Below the pieces are notes generated by a model. It saw nothing but the letters and a program-made list of their open reading frames with translations. It did no database searches and was not told where the DNA came from. This document shows positions 8,372-16,467 of a DNA stretch of 47,195 bases, in pieces (within the stretch, counting starts at the first letter, position 1; each line of letters begins with the position of its first letter). The stretch is from Roseobacter sp. HKCCD6576-2 (lineage in GTDB: Bacteria; Pseudomonadota; Alphaproteobacteria; Rhodobacterales; Rhodobacteraceae). The position numbers and the translations under genes are program-made. Location of the stretch: positions 1 to 47,195 of the forward strand of contig NZ_WVNW01000009.1 of NCBI RefSeq assembly GCF_013179285.1, written 5' to 3'.

Positions 8372-8865
8372 TCACAGTCGGAACAGGATCGGCCTTCTTG
8401 CCAACCCCTTGCGCACGATCCGCATCCGTTTGGGCGTGTGAATTGGCTGGATCAGATTGTTGGTCTCGGTCGTGGCCATCATGTGTGTCAGACCGTCCTT
8501 GCCCTTGCCGCGCGGTTCCTCCCGTTCGAAGCGCCAGAGCTCGGTGACCGCGAAGGTGGCCGGGCTCTCGCCCTTGGTCTCGTTGAAGGCCGTCACCAAG
8601 GATAAGGCACCGGCGCTCGAAAGTGCTGGACCGCCAGAGGCCGTTCCTGACGAACTTGCCGTCTCTCGGGTTGTTCCATGCGTGCGGTCTGATCGGCTTT
8701 CCGATGCTCTTCAAGACGTTCGGGGTCCGGAAGCCCTACCGCATTTCGAGGAACTCGAGATGACCGCTCGACCCGAGGCGAACAACCGGACTTTGGCCAG
8801 TAATCACTGTGCAGAGCGGTTTGAGCCTGATGAGAGACACGATCCCAAAGGATGGGAACGAAACG
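8372..8865 (-). pseudogene. SOS-response-associated peptidase (SRAP/YedK-like) remnant
   Basis: Minus-strand fragments resemble the SRAP family, which crosslinks to abasic sites in single-stranded DNA. GSSGHLEFLEMR is followed by a TAG exactly where family members have the Trp of MRWGF, then GFRTPNVLKS. RRCLI leads, after a frame change near 8600, to VTAFNETKGESPATF, then MMATTETNNLIQPIH. The N-terminal catalytic Cys2 region is not found and the end is scrambled. The nonsense codon plus frameshifts indicate decay. Confidence 0.55.
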
Positions 8866-8990
8866 ATGAAAAGAATCTGACCTAAATGCCCGATTAGAGA
8901 GGCTGCTGTCTGCCAATAGCGACCTAGGGTCAGGACCCATTGATTTCCGTGCAGCGGTCTGATTCACGGTTCGAAAAACGAGCGGTGACC

Positions 8991-9748
8991 ATGCCTGATC
9001 TTTTCTGGCTGACGGATGCGCAGATGGCGCGTCTTGAGCCCTTCTTCCCCAAGTCCCACGGCAAGCCACGCGTTGATGATCGACGTGTGCTGAGCGGCAT
9101 TATCTTCATTAATCGCAACGGGTTGAGATGGCGCGACGCCCCTTCGGCCTATGGCCCACACAAAACACTCTATAACCGTTGGAAACGGTGGAGCGACAAA
9201 GGCATCTTCGCCCGGATGATGGTCGGCCTAGCTGCCGAACACGGTGCAGACAAGACTGTGATGATCGACGCCACCTACCTGAAAGCCCACCGTACCGCGA
9301 CCAGTTTAGGCGTCAAAAAGGGGGGCGTGGACGCCTGATAGGTCGAACAAAAGGCGGCATGAACACCAAGTTGCATGCCATCTGCGACAGTCAGGGTCGT
9401 CCGCTCAGCCTCTTCGTCACCGCTGGTCAGGTCAGCGACTACATTGGCGCGCGGGCAATGTTGAGCAGTCTGCCAGATGTCGATTGGCTGCTCGGGGATC
9501 GTGGTTACGACGCTGATTGGTTCCGAGAAGCGTTGAAAGATAAAGGGATACGTGCCTGCATCCCTGGCCGGAAGCAGCGGAAGAAACCGGTAAAGTACGA
9601 CAGGCGGCGCTACAAACGCCGGAACCGGATCGAGATCATGTTCGGCAGGTTGAAGGACTGGCGGCGTGTGGCAACCCGCTACGACCGGTGCCCGAAGGTC
9701 TTCCTGTCAGCCATCGCCCTCGCAGCACTCGTCATCTACTGGCTATGA
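8991..9748 (+). CDS. IS5-family transposase (two frames, programmed frameshift)
   Basis: The first frame (start at MPDLFWLTD, 8991, preceded by GAGCGGTGACC) ends at 9338 and contains the N-terminal DUF4096-like domain and VMIDATYLKAH with the first catalytic Asp. The second frame overlaps it and carries WLLGDRGYDADWF (second Asp) and YKRRNRIEIMFGRLKD (catalytic Glu), ending at 9748. The -1 frame change can occur at the A5G6 run near 9317, the usual arrangement in the IS427 group. The DDE triad is complete, so the enzyme may be active if frameshifting works. Confidence 0.88.
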
Positions 9749-9850
9749 GATGCTGTAACGGGGCCTGCGTCACGCACGACCGTTGCCACTTGTCAGACCA
9801 GCACGGCGCTGTCGCCATTCCCGTATTGACCCTAGATGGAGGATGACGGG

Positions 9851-10879
9851 ATGAAGCTATTTATCGGATTGGATGTGTCGTTGGCGAAGACCGCAGTGTG
9901 CGTGGTAAGCGAGCATGGCCGGATCGTCAAAGAGGCGGAGACTGAAAGTGACCCGGAAGCTCTGGCGCACTGGTTGGACGAACTTGACGGCAGTATCGCA
10001 GCGATTGGCCTTGAGGCTGGGCCACTGTCGCAATGGCTGCACAGAGGGCTGACCGAAGCTGGCCTGGAGGCGGTGCTCATGGAAACACGGCAGGTGAAAG
10101 GAGCGCTGAAGGCGATGCCGATCAAGACGGATCGGCGCGATGCAGAAGGGATTGCACGCCTTCTTCATCTCGGCTGGTTCCGCCCGGTCCACTGTAAATC
10201 CGTCTCTGCTCAGGAAACCCGGGCGGTTCTCGGCGCTCGAAAGGCTATCCAGCAGAACATGATCGCTCTGGAAATGTCGTTGCGCGGACTGCTGCGGAAC
10301 TTCGGCCTCAAGGTTGGTGCGATCTCCCGCGGCAGGTTCGAGACACGCATTCGGGAATTGGCAGATGGCAATCCGATGCTGGAAACCGCAACAGCGCCAA
10401 TGCTACGCGCCAGAGCAACGTTGCGACAAGAACTGGCAGCCCTTGAGAAACAGGTACGCCAGCTCGCCCAGGACGATCCAGTGTGCCATCGTTTGATGAC
10501 AATGCCGGGGATCGGTGCAGTCGTCGCACTGACCTTCCGCGCAGCTGTCGATGATCCAACCCGCTTTCGATCTTCAAAGCGGGTCGGACCGTGGGTTGGC
10601 TTGACGCCTTCACGCAACCAGTCCGGAGAACGGGACCTGTCAGGCGGTATCACCAAAGCTGGTGACGTCAATCTGAGGAGGGCGTTGTGCCAGGCCGCAA
10701 CCGTCATGATGAACCGCGGCCGATCGACATGGCTGAGAACCTGGGGAGCCCAACTCGCGCAGCGGCGCGGACGCAAAATCGCAATGGTCGCCCTCGCACG
10801 CCGTATCGCTGTCATACTTCATCGGATTTGGGTCGATGGCACAACCTTCCAATCAGATGCGGCGCCAAACCCTGCCTAA
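9851..10879 (+). CDS. IS110-family transposase (DEDD recombinase)
   Basis: 342 residues from the start at MKLFIGLDVS (9851), chosen because GGAGG lies 7-8 bases upstream; an in-frame ATG at 9836 is possible. The N-terminal domain has the RuvC-like GLDVS (Asp), IGLEAGP (Glu) and KTDRRDAEGIA (Asp pair) of the DEDD fold. The C-terminal Transposase_20 domain has MPGIGAVVALTF and the WVGLTPSRNQSG serine region. These enzymes recombine DNA guided by a bridge RNA. The gene looks complete. Confidence 0.92.
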   Translation: MKLFIGLDVSLAKTAVCVVSEHGRIVKEAETESDPEALAHWLDELDGSIAAIGLEAGPLSQWLHRGLTEAGLEAVLMETRQVKGALKAMPIKTDRRDAEGIARLLHLGWFRPVHCKSVSAQETRAVLGARKAIQQNMIALEMSLRGLLRNFGLKVGAISRGRFETRIRELADGNPMLETATAPMLRARATLRQELAALEKQVRQLAQDDPVCHRLMTMPGIGAVVALTFRAAVDDPTRFRSSKRVGPWVGLTPSRNQSGERDLSGGITKAGDVNLRRALCQAATVMMNRGRSTWLRTWGAQLAQRRGRKIAMVALARRIAVILHRIWVDGTTFQSDAAPNPA

Positions 10880-11196
10880 CAGGATGACACCCCACCCGTT
10901 GCCTGCCTGACCGCAGGCCTTTGAGGTCCCGCAGGGACGTGGTTCCGATGATGCCGTGGTCAGGACAGTCGCCGACTTCAATCAAGCACGCCTATGAGAT
11001 GGGCACATCGGAATTACATCGAACCAGCATCATGTTGGCAGCCGCCGCGCTGACCACGAACCGAAGCATGTACCCAAAGGATCTCAGCCGTAGGCCGCGA
11101 AAGAAGCCAGGACCGGCACCAAGAATATCAAAGAACCTCTACGGCGGGTCAATTGTTGTGCGCAAAACCGCTTGACTGGGGTGCCTCCGTTACCGA
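10880..11196 (+). other. IS110 3' non-coding region, possible bridge RNA
   Basis: About 315 bases between the transposase stop and the IS5 right repeat lack a convincing gene, while the 5' side of the transposase has only about 100 bases. IS1111-type members encode their bridge RNA on the 3' side, so this is the likely place here. GCAGGCCTTTGAGGTCCCGC (from 10915) can fold, but the guide loops cannot be assigned by eye. Confidence 0.3.
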
Positions 11197-11209
11197 AGTC
11201 CTGACCCTA

Positions 11210-11511
11210 AGGGTTAGAGTAAACGTCCCAGTTGTGTCATATTGGATGCCATTACTATAGTTGCCAGTGTTACATGTGATGGCGCTTCCAACGGTTTGGT
11301 TCGGGGATTCGCCCGCGCACCCCCGGACCGCAGTCGCCTGAGCCGCTGCCTGGCCCGCACCACCCGCAAGCAGCGCCGCAGCTGTCGCCACAACCGAGAG
11401 CCCTGGCGCAATGCTCGCTACCCGGCCTTTGATCTTGGTCAAGCGGCCACCTCGAACAGAGACGTTAAGCGGGCGAAGGGCGGGCTGGGTATCTGAGGAC
11501 TGGTTTGTCAT
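11210..11511 (-). pseudogene. Autotransporter N-terminal remnant with signal peptide
   Basis: Begins at MTNQSSDTQP (11511) with AGGAGAG upstream. A long basic N-region is followed by APGLSVVATAAALLAGGAG and a likely cleavage after AAAQA, an extended autotransporter-type signal. A short mature stretch (SAITCNTGNYSNGIQY, TFTLTL) matches passenger starts and is cut at 11209 by the IS5 right end. The remaining passenger and barrel are not adjacent. Confidence 0.55.
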
Positions 11512-12305
11512 TTTTGAAACTCTCCTGTGAGGGACTCGAGCACAATCGAGGCAAGGCACCGCCCTGCCCGTCGAGTGGTCAGTGGGGTGGCAGAAATGCG
11601 GGCATAGGTATGGGGATCGGCATCGGCCAGAGGCGGTGTGGCAGCCTCAGCCGAAAGCGAGCCAACGAGTGGGACGGCCGCGGTTCGTCCGCGCCGTCCG
11701 TTCTAATCCAGGGGAAAAAGTGTAGGAGGGTTGCAGCTGATCTCTCATCGGTGACCGCCACATCGTGCGTCACGGAAAGCGCGTATGACCGCTCCAGGCC
11801 ATCCAATCCAGATACAGGGACCGGAGGGTCAGCTAGTCCACAAGCTGTGGCCGACCTTGGGCCGGGTGTCAGACTGTCAGGAGGAGAAGACCGGTGAGTT
11901 CTGCTGCCTACGCCACGCGCCCGATGAACCGATGATACGGCCGCTCAACTCAAGCCGCAAGCAAAAGGCTGAGTTAAGTGCAGATATTATTGGCGCTTTT
12001 TGCATCGCAAACTCAGGCAGGTGTCCATCTATGGATTGCGTGCGCATTCAGACTGTCCATATCAAAGGCCAATACACGTCAGATGCAAAGGCGACCGTCC
12101 AAAACAAAGTCTCTTTTCCATCCCAAGCTCCAACCCTTGTTCATCTAGCCTAATCACCCTCCCCTTTTCTGGTAAAAAGGGGAGGGTCGGGCGCGTAGCG
12201 GATCAGTCTTGGGCAACGATCCACATAACTCCCACCGTATGAAGAACCTAGACCCAGCTTTCTGCGAAGAGTAATACTCCCTTTGAATACTTAAATAGAT
12301 ACGAG
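11512..12305. other. No gene recognised; contains a strong hairpin
   Basis: About 0.8 kb. Open frames are present (for example 11785-12153 plus) but show no family motif, ribosome binding site or coding character. The 13-bp inverted repeat at 12156-12187 is the only distinct structure. Probably upstream and intergenic sequence of the former autotransporter locus, partly decayed. Confidence 0.4.
12156..12187. repeat. Perfect 13-bp inverted repeat (hairpin)
   Basis: ACCCTCCCCTTTT (12156-12168) and AAAAGGGGAGGGT (12175-12187) are perfectly complementary around a 6-base loop. The stem ends in A/T pairs and has no following T-run on either strand. It could be a bidirectional terminator-like structure. 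Confidence 0.6.
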
Positions 12306-12569
12306 CTATGACACTCTGCTCTTAGTTAAAAACGGTGGAGCACGGCTCTTTTGGGCAGTCTTCCAATACTCGACAATCTGCCGACTACGCTCCTTCGCGA
12401 CAGTTCTGGCATTGATCACCAACTCCCGGCTCAATTCCGCGATGTCAGCTTGCGGTCGCCGTATCGCTGCTATGAATAGGATGCAACGAACAATCAAAAC
12501 ACCTGGTTTCAGAGCGCGGCGCTGAAACAGTTGGGCCGCAGCTGTTCGAGCCCGGTCACGGGCCGACAT
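12306..12569 (-). CDS. Small hypothetical protein (87 aa)
   Basis: Not recognised. An 87-residue, basic, Arg-rich frame with a predicted helical C-terminal half (ELVINARTVAKERSRQIVEY). No membrane segment or cysteine motif. No clear ribosome binding site. A TCCTAT/ATAGGA inverted repeat lies 24 bases upstream and could be an operator. It may be a real small DNA-binding protein or chance. Confidence 0.3.
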   Translation of the reverse strand: MSARDRARTAAAQLFQRRALKPGVLIVRCILFIAAIRRPQADIAELSRELVINARTVAKERSRQIVEYWKTAQKSRAPPFLTKSRVS

Positions 12570-12592
12570 GCCAGGGCGTCATCATAGCGAAG

Positions 12593-12610
12593 TCCTATTT
12601 AAATATAGGA
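12593..12610. repeat. TCCTAT/ATAGGA inverted repeat
   Basis: Six-base arms around TTAAAT, in an AT-rich patch upstream of the small leftward frame 12306-12569. Possible operator or hairpin. Confidence 0.35.
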
Positions 12611-12890
12611 GTCTAGTATTTTCGGTCCGGCACTCTGAGTCTAAGATCGGATAGCACGTGAGTTAACTGGATGCAGTTGCGAGCGTCAAATCTGAACCTT
12701 CTACAACGCGAGCAGGCCGCATTCATCTCTATAAGGCCAGACGCCCGATCAGAAATATCTCAACCTGTCGCGACTAGTCCCGGTCGCGACATAGCCGAGC
12801 GGAAAATCCACTTAAAACGGATCGAAACAGCTTAGACAAACGAGCCACCTTGTAAGTTAACAAACCCAGGAAATAGGAAAAAACGGACTA
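12611..12890. other. Intergenic, leader of the lipoprotein gene
   Basis: No coding frame of note. It holds the upstream region of the lipoprotein gene, ending in an AGGAAATAGGAAA-type ribosome binding site. No clear promoter motif found. Confidence 0.35.
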
Positions 12891-13385
12891 ATGCATATTT
12901 CTAAAACTGATCGGGTCGCCAAGATGATGCTTGTTATTGGTGCTGCTTTGGCTTTGTCTGCCTGTGCGTCCGGCGTCGACATTACTACTGAACCTGTCAA
13001 TCCCATCTACAATGCGCAGGGAGCGAGACAGACGGCCAACGGAACAGAGACCGTTGAGGTTCGCACCTTTGTTGGCCGCCGACAGGAGATAACGGACGTA
13101 CCTTGCCAGATCTCAAGCCCGTTCTACGCGGCTAGAGTTACGACCCCGGCGCAAATCATCCTGCCGAGCTTTGCCGAGCAGACGCCAGCGATCACAATGA
13201 GCTGTACGCATGAAGGAGAAACTCGCAGCGCCAGTTTTACCCCTGTGAACCGAACGGTCGAAAAAAGGACGCGTGCATGGGGTGGGGGATTGCTGACCTA
13301 CGCGATGGTGGCTGGCTCTACCAAAGCCGAAAATAGCGTCTTCGGATACAACCAGTTGCGCATCGACTTTGGTCAGGCAGAGTAG
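12891..13385 (+). CDS. Hypothetical lipoprotein
   Basis: A 164-residue protein with a lipoprotein signal: basic start, hydrophobic MMLVIGAALAL and the lipobox LSAC, so Cys24 should be lipidated. The mature part contains two further Cys (PCQIS and SCTHE), perhaps a disulfide, and AWGGGLLTYAMVAGS, which could be a glycine zipper-like membrane or oligomer segment near the C-terminus. No specific family recognised; cell-envelope location is the safe inference. AGGAAA lies upstream, and a second Met (residue 12) is a possible start. Single gene, no operon partner. Confidence 0.72.
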   Translation: MHISKTDRVAKMMLVIGAALALSACASGVDITTEPVNPIYNAQGARQTANGTETVEVRTFVGRRQEITDVPCQISSPFYAARVTTPAQIILPSFAEQTPAITMSCTHEGETRSASFTPVNRTVEKRTRAWGGGLLTYAMVAGSTKAENSVFGYNQLRIDFGQAE

Positions 13386-13713
13386 GCACTACACCGGTTC
13401 ATTGAACGCAAACCATGCGCCCCATCACCTATGTCGATCGTCTGTTCGCGGATCCCGCCAGGCCACGCTTTGACTTGGAGCCCCTGTCTCCAAAGACCAA
13501 ATCGCTTCGCCGGTTCTTTGGAGTGGCGACCTCTCTATCTCAGCATCCACCTGTTCGGGGGAGAGATATGGGCCCGTTGGGTGCACAAGGCCAACGAACA
13601 GCGTGTCAATCGGCATCCAATCCTGTCCCCCCTATCGGCGTCCAATATTGACCCCCTTGGCGCTGAGCTGGCCCCGGCGCCGCGTAGTCTTCAATTTACG
13701 CAGCGGCTTGGCG
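13386..13713. other. Spacer including the end of an IS21-type element
   Basis: Several overlapping short frames, none convincing. CGGCGTCCAATATTGACCCC (about 13635-13654), just past the istB 3' end, looks like the terminal repeat region of an IS21-family element. Confidence 0.4.
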
Positions 13714-14394
13714 TTACGCCCGGTTCTTGAAGCGCCAGCTTTCGTTTCCGGTTTCGACGATTTCACAATGATGCGTGAGGCGGTCGAGGAGCGCAGTGGT
13801 TATCTTGGCGTCGCCGAAGGCCAGGTTGGTGGTGACGATGATCGAAGTGCGCTCGTAGAGCTTGCTGATCAGGTAGAACAGGAGATAACCCAACTCGTCG
13901 AGGGTCAGGAGGTCGAGGCGGGAGATTAGGTCTGCGGTGCGGCCCTGCCGCTTGGCGCGAGCTTCGGCGTCGAGCGTGTTCATCAGATCGACGACGTTGA
14001 AGAATCGCCCCCGGCGTCCGGCCCGGATACAGGCCAGGGCGATACTGACGGCGAGATTGATCTTACCGGTTCCAGTGCCGCCGATCAGCACGAGATTGCG
14101 CTGATGGTTGAGGAAGTCGCCGTTGGCCAGGTCGCGGATCAGGGTCTCGTTGACCTCCGCCGCTTCGAAGTCGAACTCTTCGATTTCCTTGGCGAGCGGC
14201 AGCTTGGCGATGGTCATCTGATATTTGACCGATCTGGCCTGCTTCTCCCTGATCTCGGCGGTTCAGCAGATCGCCGATGATCTGTTGGGGTTCATGCTGG
14301 CGTTTGATGGCGGTGGTCGGTGTCTTATCATAGGCCGCCCTCATGCCGTAGAGCTTCAGCTGGCCTATTGCTCCACCACGTCCGAGCGTTTCAT
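13714..14394 (-). pseudogene. istB: IS21 helper ATPase IstB, degenerate
   Basis: Minus-strand pieces rebuild one IstB: MKRSDVVEQ at 14394 with AAGGAG upstream, KLYGMRAAYD and [12 protein letters not shown] in a second frame, then [20 protein letters not shown] to the C-terminus SWRFKNRA. One A is missing (GAGCAAATAGG became GAGCAATAGG) and one C is extra before GCCGAGATC. The Walker A reads GGTGTGKIN where GGTGTGKTH is usual, and two short stretches (after ELGYL and after NLAFG) are deleted. istA is absent except for a possible C-terminal scrap near 14400-14475. Confidence 0.82.
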
Positions 14395-14475
14395 TCTGTG
14401 TTCTCCTTAAGCTGTCATAGCGGTCGCAATTGGCGGCGGGCTCACATGAGAGCCGCAGTGCGTCAGGCGTCGCAA

Positions 14476-14766
14476 TTAATAGGGGCGGCGGCGGTTCTTC
14501 GTGTGCCGACTGCGCCGTTTCCACGAACCGCCAAGGTTCCCGAAGCGAGTTGAAACATCGGCCCTAGGCATACCCGCGGCCATCGTCGCTGATATGGATT
14601 TGGAGAGGCCTCCAAGGTCATCATATTCCAGCTCAACGCCGGCCTCGGTCGCGTCCGCATCAAGAGCATTCCAAACGAACTCGGATAGCACCTGAATCGG
14701 TGACGCTTTCGATTGACGTTCGATGAAGTCGTCTTGGATTTCTACGTTAAATTCTTCGGCGCTTAA
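14476..14766 (-). pseudogene. GHKL (HSP90-like) ATPase, N-terminal fragment
   Basis: FVWNALDADAT is the N-box of a Bergerat-fold ATPase and FGNLGGSWK follows the G1 box in this family. The protein stops at 14476 where IS21 debris begins, so the rest is lost. The G1 region reads SISATMAAGMP; one base shifted it reads IHISDDGRGMP, the expected D-x-G-x-G. Loss of an A in an A-run and gain of a G in a G-run would explain the two compensating shifts. The frame opens just after, and overlapping, the parE stop, with no good ATG. Confidence 0.65.
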
Positions 14767-15047
14767 AGCTCCCGTGGGTCTTGTCCGCGCAAGATGCGGA
14801 CCACCTCGACCAAATCAGAATTGATGATGCGATAATAGATCGTATGCGGATGATGCACGCTGCGCCTGTATCCTTCGCGGTAGTCTGATTTCTGAAACTG
14901 CATCGGTGCGTCGCTGATCTCGGTCAAATGTACAATCAGACTGTCGAAGTAGTTATCTGCACGAGCAAGCTCGAAGGTCTCGATCCCGTAGCGATAAAGA
15001 TTTGTAAGGTCTTCGTCCGCTTTCGCGGTCAGCCTATACGCCCCCAT
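14763..15047 (-). CDS. parE: ParE-family toxin
   Basis: A 94-residue toxin of the ParE/RelE superfamily. YRLTAKADEDLTNLYRYGI is the characteristic N-terminal helix pair, followed by basic strands YREGYRRSVHHPHTIYYRI and VEVVRILRGQD. ParE proteins act on DNA gyrase. It follows parD with a 14-base overlap, the standard antitoxin-first order, and appears intact. Cytoplasmic. Confidence 0.93.
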   Translation of the reverse strand: MGAYRLTAKADEDLTNLYRYGIETFELARADNYFDSLIVHLTEISDAPMQFQKSDYREGYRRSVHHPHTIYYRIINSDLVEVVRILRGQDPREL

Positions 15048-15285
15048 CGAGACGCAATTCTTGCTTCACGGCAGCACGAATCTCTTCAGGTGTCCGGTCG
15101 CTAACGCCGCTCTTCTCACCTTCCACCAGAGCGGCAATAACTGCCTCTCGGTGGTTGCTCTTGGCTTCCAGAAGTCGCAAGGCGTCACGCATGACTTCAC
15201 TGGCAGATTTGTACCGCCCGGAGGCCACTTGCCCTGCTACGAACTCTTCAAAATGATCGCCTAGCGCAACGGATGTATTCTTCAT
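15034..15285 (-). CDS. parD: ParD-family antitoxin
   Basis: An 83-residue antitoxin. The N-terminal half (ALGDHFEEFVAGQVASGRYK, SASEVMRDALRLLE) is a ribbon-helix-helix DNA-binding domain of the CC2985/ParD type. The C-terminal acidic tail (EGEKSG...EEIRAAVKQEL) should bind and neutralise ParE. It is the first gene of the pair, directly behind a promoter with an embedded palindrome, which fits autorepression by ParD/ParDE. Confidence 0.94.
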   Translation of the reverse strand: MKNTSVALGDHFEEFVAGQVASGRYKSASEVMRDALRLLEAKSNHREAVIAALVEGEKSGVSDRTPEEIRAAVKQELRLDGGV

Positions 15286-15305
15286 TTCGTTGACCCTTCA
15301 CCCCC

Positions 15306-15334
15306 ATATTACCAAAACTTGGTAGTGTTGACAA
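15306..15334 (-). promoter_or_regulatory. parDE promoter with operator in the spacer
   Basis: Minus strand: TTGTCA (15329-15334), 17 bases, TAATAT (15306-15311). The palindrome TACCAA-AAC-TTGGTA (15310-15324) fills most of the spacer, so a bound ParD would block RNA polymerase directly. Confidence 0.75.
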
Positions 15335-15552
15335 GGATCAACGAGTTATGATTTGAGCGCCATGCCCTTTTGGACCGAACAGACAATAGTGAAGGCTTAA
15401 GCATATACTCTTAGTCTTGGGGCTCATAGCTGCAGTGAACAGATCTGGGTGGGGCAAGGCGTGACTGAGGCTACTGCTAGCCTAAAGATGCATAAGCCCT
15501 TGTATATGAAGTTTAGTGCGGACCTTGGCTGGTCCTCCCACTCATTGAGAAG

Positions 15553-15753
15553 ATTGATTCAGTGGCGCAGGTGGTACGACGTTACGCGGTCAATGCGAAC
15601 CTTGTTTTCAAATGGCTGAAGGATGCGCGGTTTGCACCAGAAGCTGAGGGAACAGACGAGGAAGCAACACTTCTGCCGATTGAGATCGAGGCAGGTGTTG
15701 CCCTCAAAACAGCGCCAATCGACTTGCCAACCCCACGCGGTCGAGTCAAGTAA
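15553..15753 (+). pseudogene. IS66-type orfA (TnpA) fragment
   Basis: VVRRYAVNANLVFKWLKD is the helix-turn-helix of IS66 accessory protein TnpA, followed by PEAEGTDEEATLLPIEIE. Both the first ~25 residues and the C-terminal DNA-binding part are missing, and no IS66 TnpB/TnpC lies nearby. Remnant. Confidence 0.7.
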
Positions 15754-16467
15754 TACGCAAGTTCTGTGCTCCAGCCTGGGTCCAACGAAGCATTGTAAAT
15801 GCCCTCCCCAGCCAATTGTCCATTCTGTCTTTCTTAGGCGAGCAGCCCAAGGTGCAAACCCGTCACGCCTTTGTCTCCACTTATGCAATGCAGTGCTCCT
15901 CCGGCACTCACGGATGCTGGCATCGCAATGCGTGTGTTGCATTACACTCTTATTGCCTAAGAACGCAAAAGGACTGGTACTTCGGAGACTTTGGCGAAGA
16001 AAGGAGCAAACGTTCCTTCTCAATGGTTCTTTGCTTGCGTAATATAATCTCAAAAGTCGAACCTGACCTTCACCGCCATGCGAAACGAATGCAAGATGGG
16101 CTCACATCAGTGTTTCACCACTCACGTCGCGAAGCTCCGTTTTTCAGGTGGAGTTGACCGTGCAATGAGAAAGATGCCGCGACTTTAACAAGTCTTGGGC
16201 CAATGCACTCATGAGCTCAGCGCACAAGTGCGCCACCTGTATTCAGTCGTATTGAAAACTGTTTCATAACATCGCCGCCTCGTGCGATGAACTCCATAAA
16301 AGGAATCTTATAACGCTGCGCCGAAGCAGCAAGCCAGTCTTCTATTGTACGATAGCCTTTAGCTATCAGAGCTAAGCTGGGTCAGCGAATAGGGCCCAAG
16401 TTTGCGACAGAGCGCCTCCCGTCCGGGTTGCGCATGACCACAAAAAGCTATTTTCTATCAATAGTCT
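15754..16467. other. No gene recognised; upstream of the helicase fusion
   Basis: About 0.7 kb. Frames on both strands (such as 15816-16157 plus) show no family resemblance. Base composition is lower in GC just before the helicase gene, where its promoter should lie. No clear -35/-10 pair or repeat stood out. Confidence 0.4.

Larger units (their letters stand above)
9750..11196 (+). mobile_element. IS110-family element inserted in the IS5 right end
   Basis: The segment between the IS5 transposase stop and the IS5 right terminal repeat is about 1.45 kb and contains a single IS110-type transposase. Size and content fit one complete IS110/IS1111 element. Exact ends are inferred, since this family lacks clear terminal repeats. 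AGGATGAC recurs near both ends of the coding part (about 9840 and 10881). Confidence 0.6.
8927..11207 (+). mobile_element. IS5-family (IS427-like) element carrying a nested insertion
   Basis: GGGTCAGGAC at 8927-8936 and its inverse GTCCTGACCC at 11198-11207 form terminal inverted repeats, each flanked by TA (8925-8926 and 11208-11209), the small target duplication expected for this group. Without the inner insertion (about 9750-11196) the element would be roughly 0.8 kb, the normal size. The right flank is an autotransporter fragment and the left flank SRAP debris, which were not one gene, so a rearrangement followed insertion. Confidence 0.7.

Noticed and set aside
11785-12153. Plus-strand frame of 122 codons
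   Set aside because: No motif, weak start and irregular composition.
15559-16053. Minus-strand frame of 164 codons before the helicase
   Set aside because: Partly antisense to an IS66 remnant; Cys/Trp-rich and without family resemblance or ribosome binding site.
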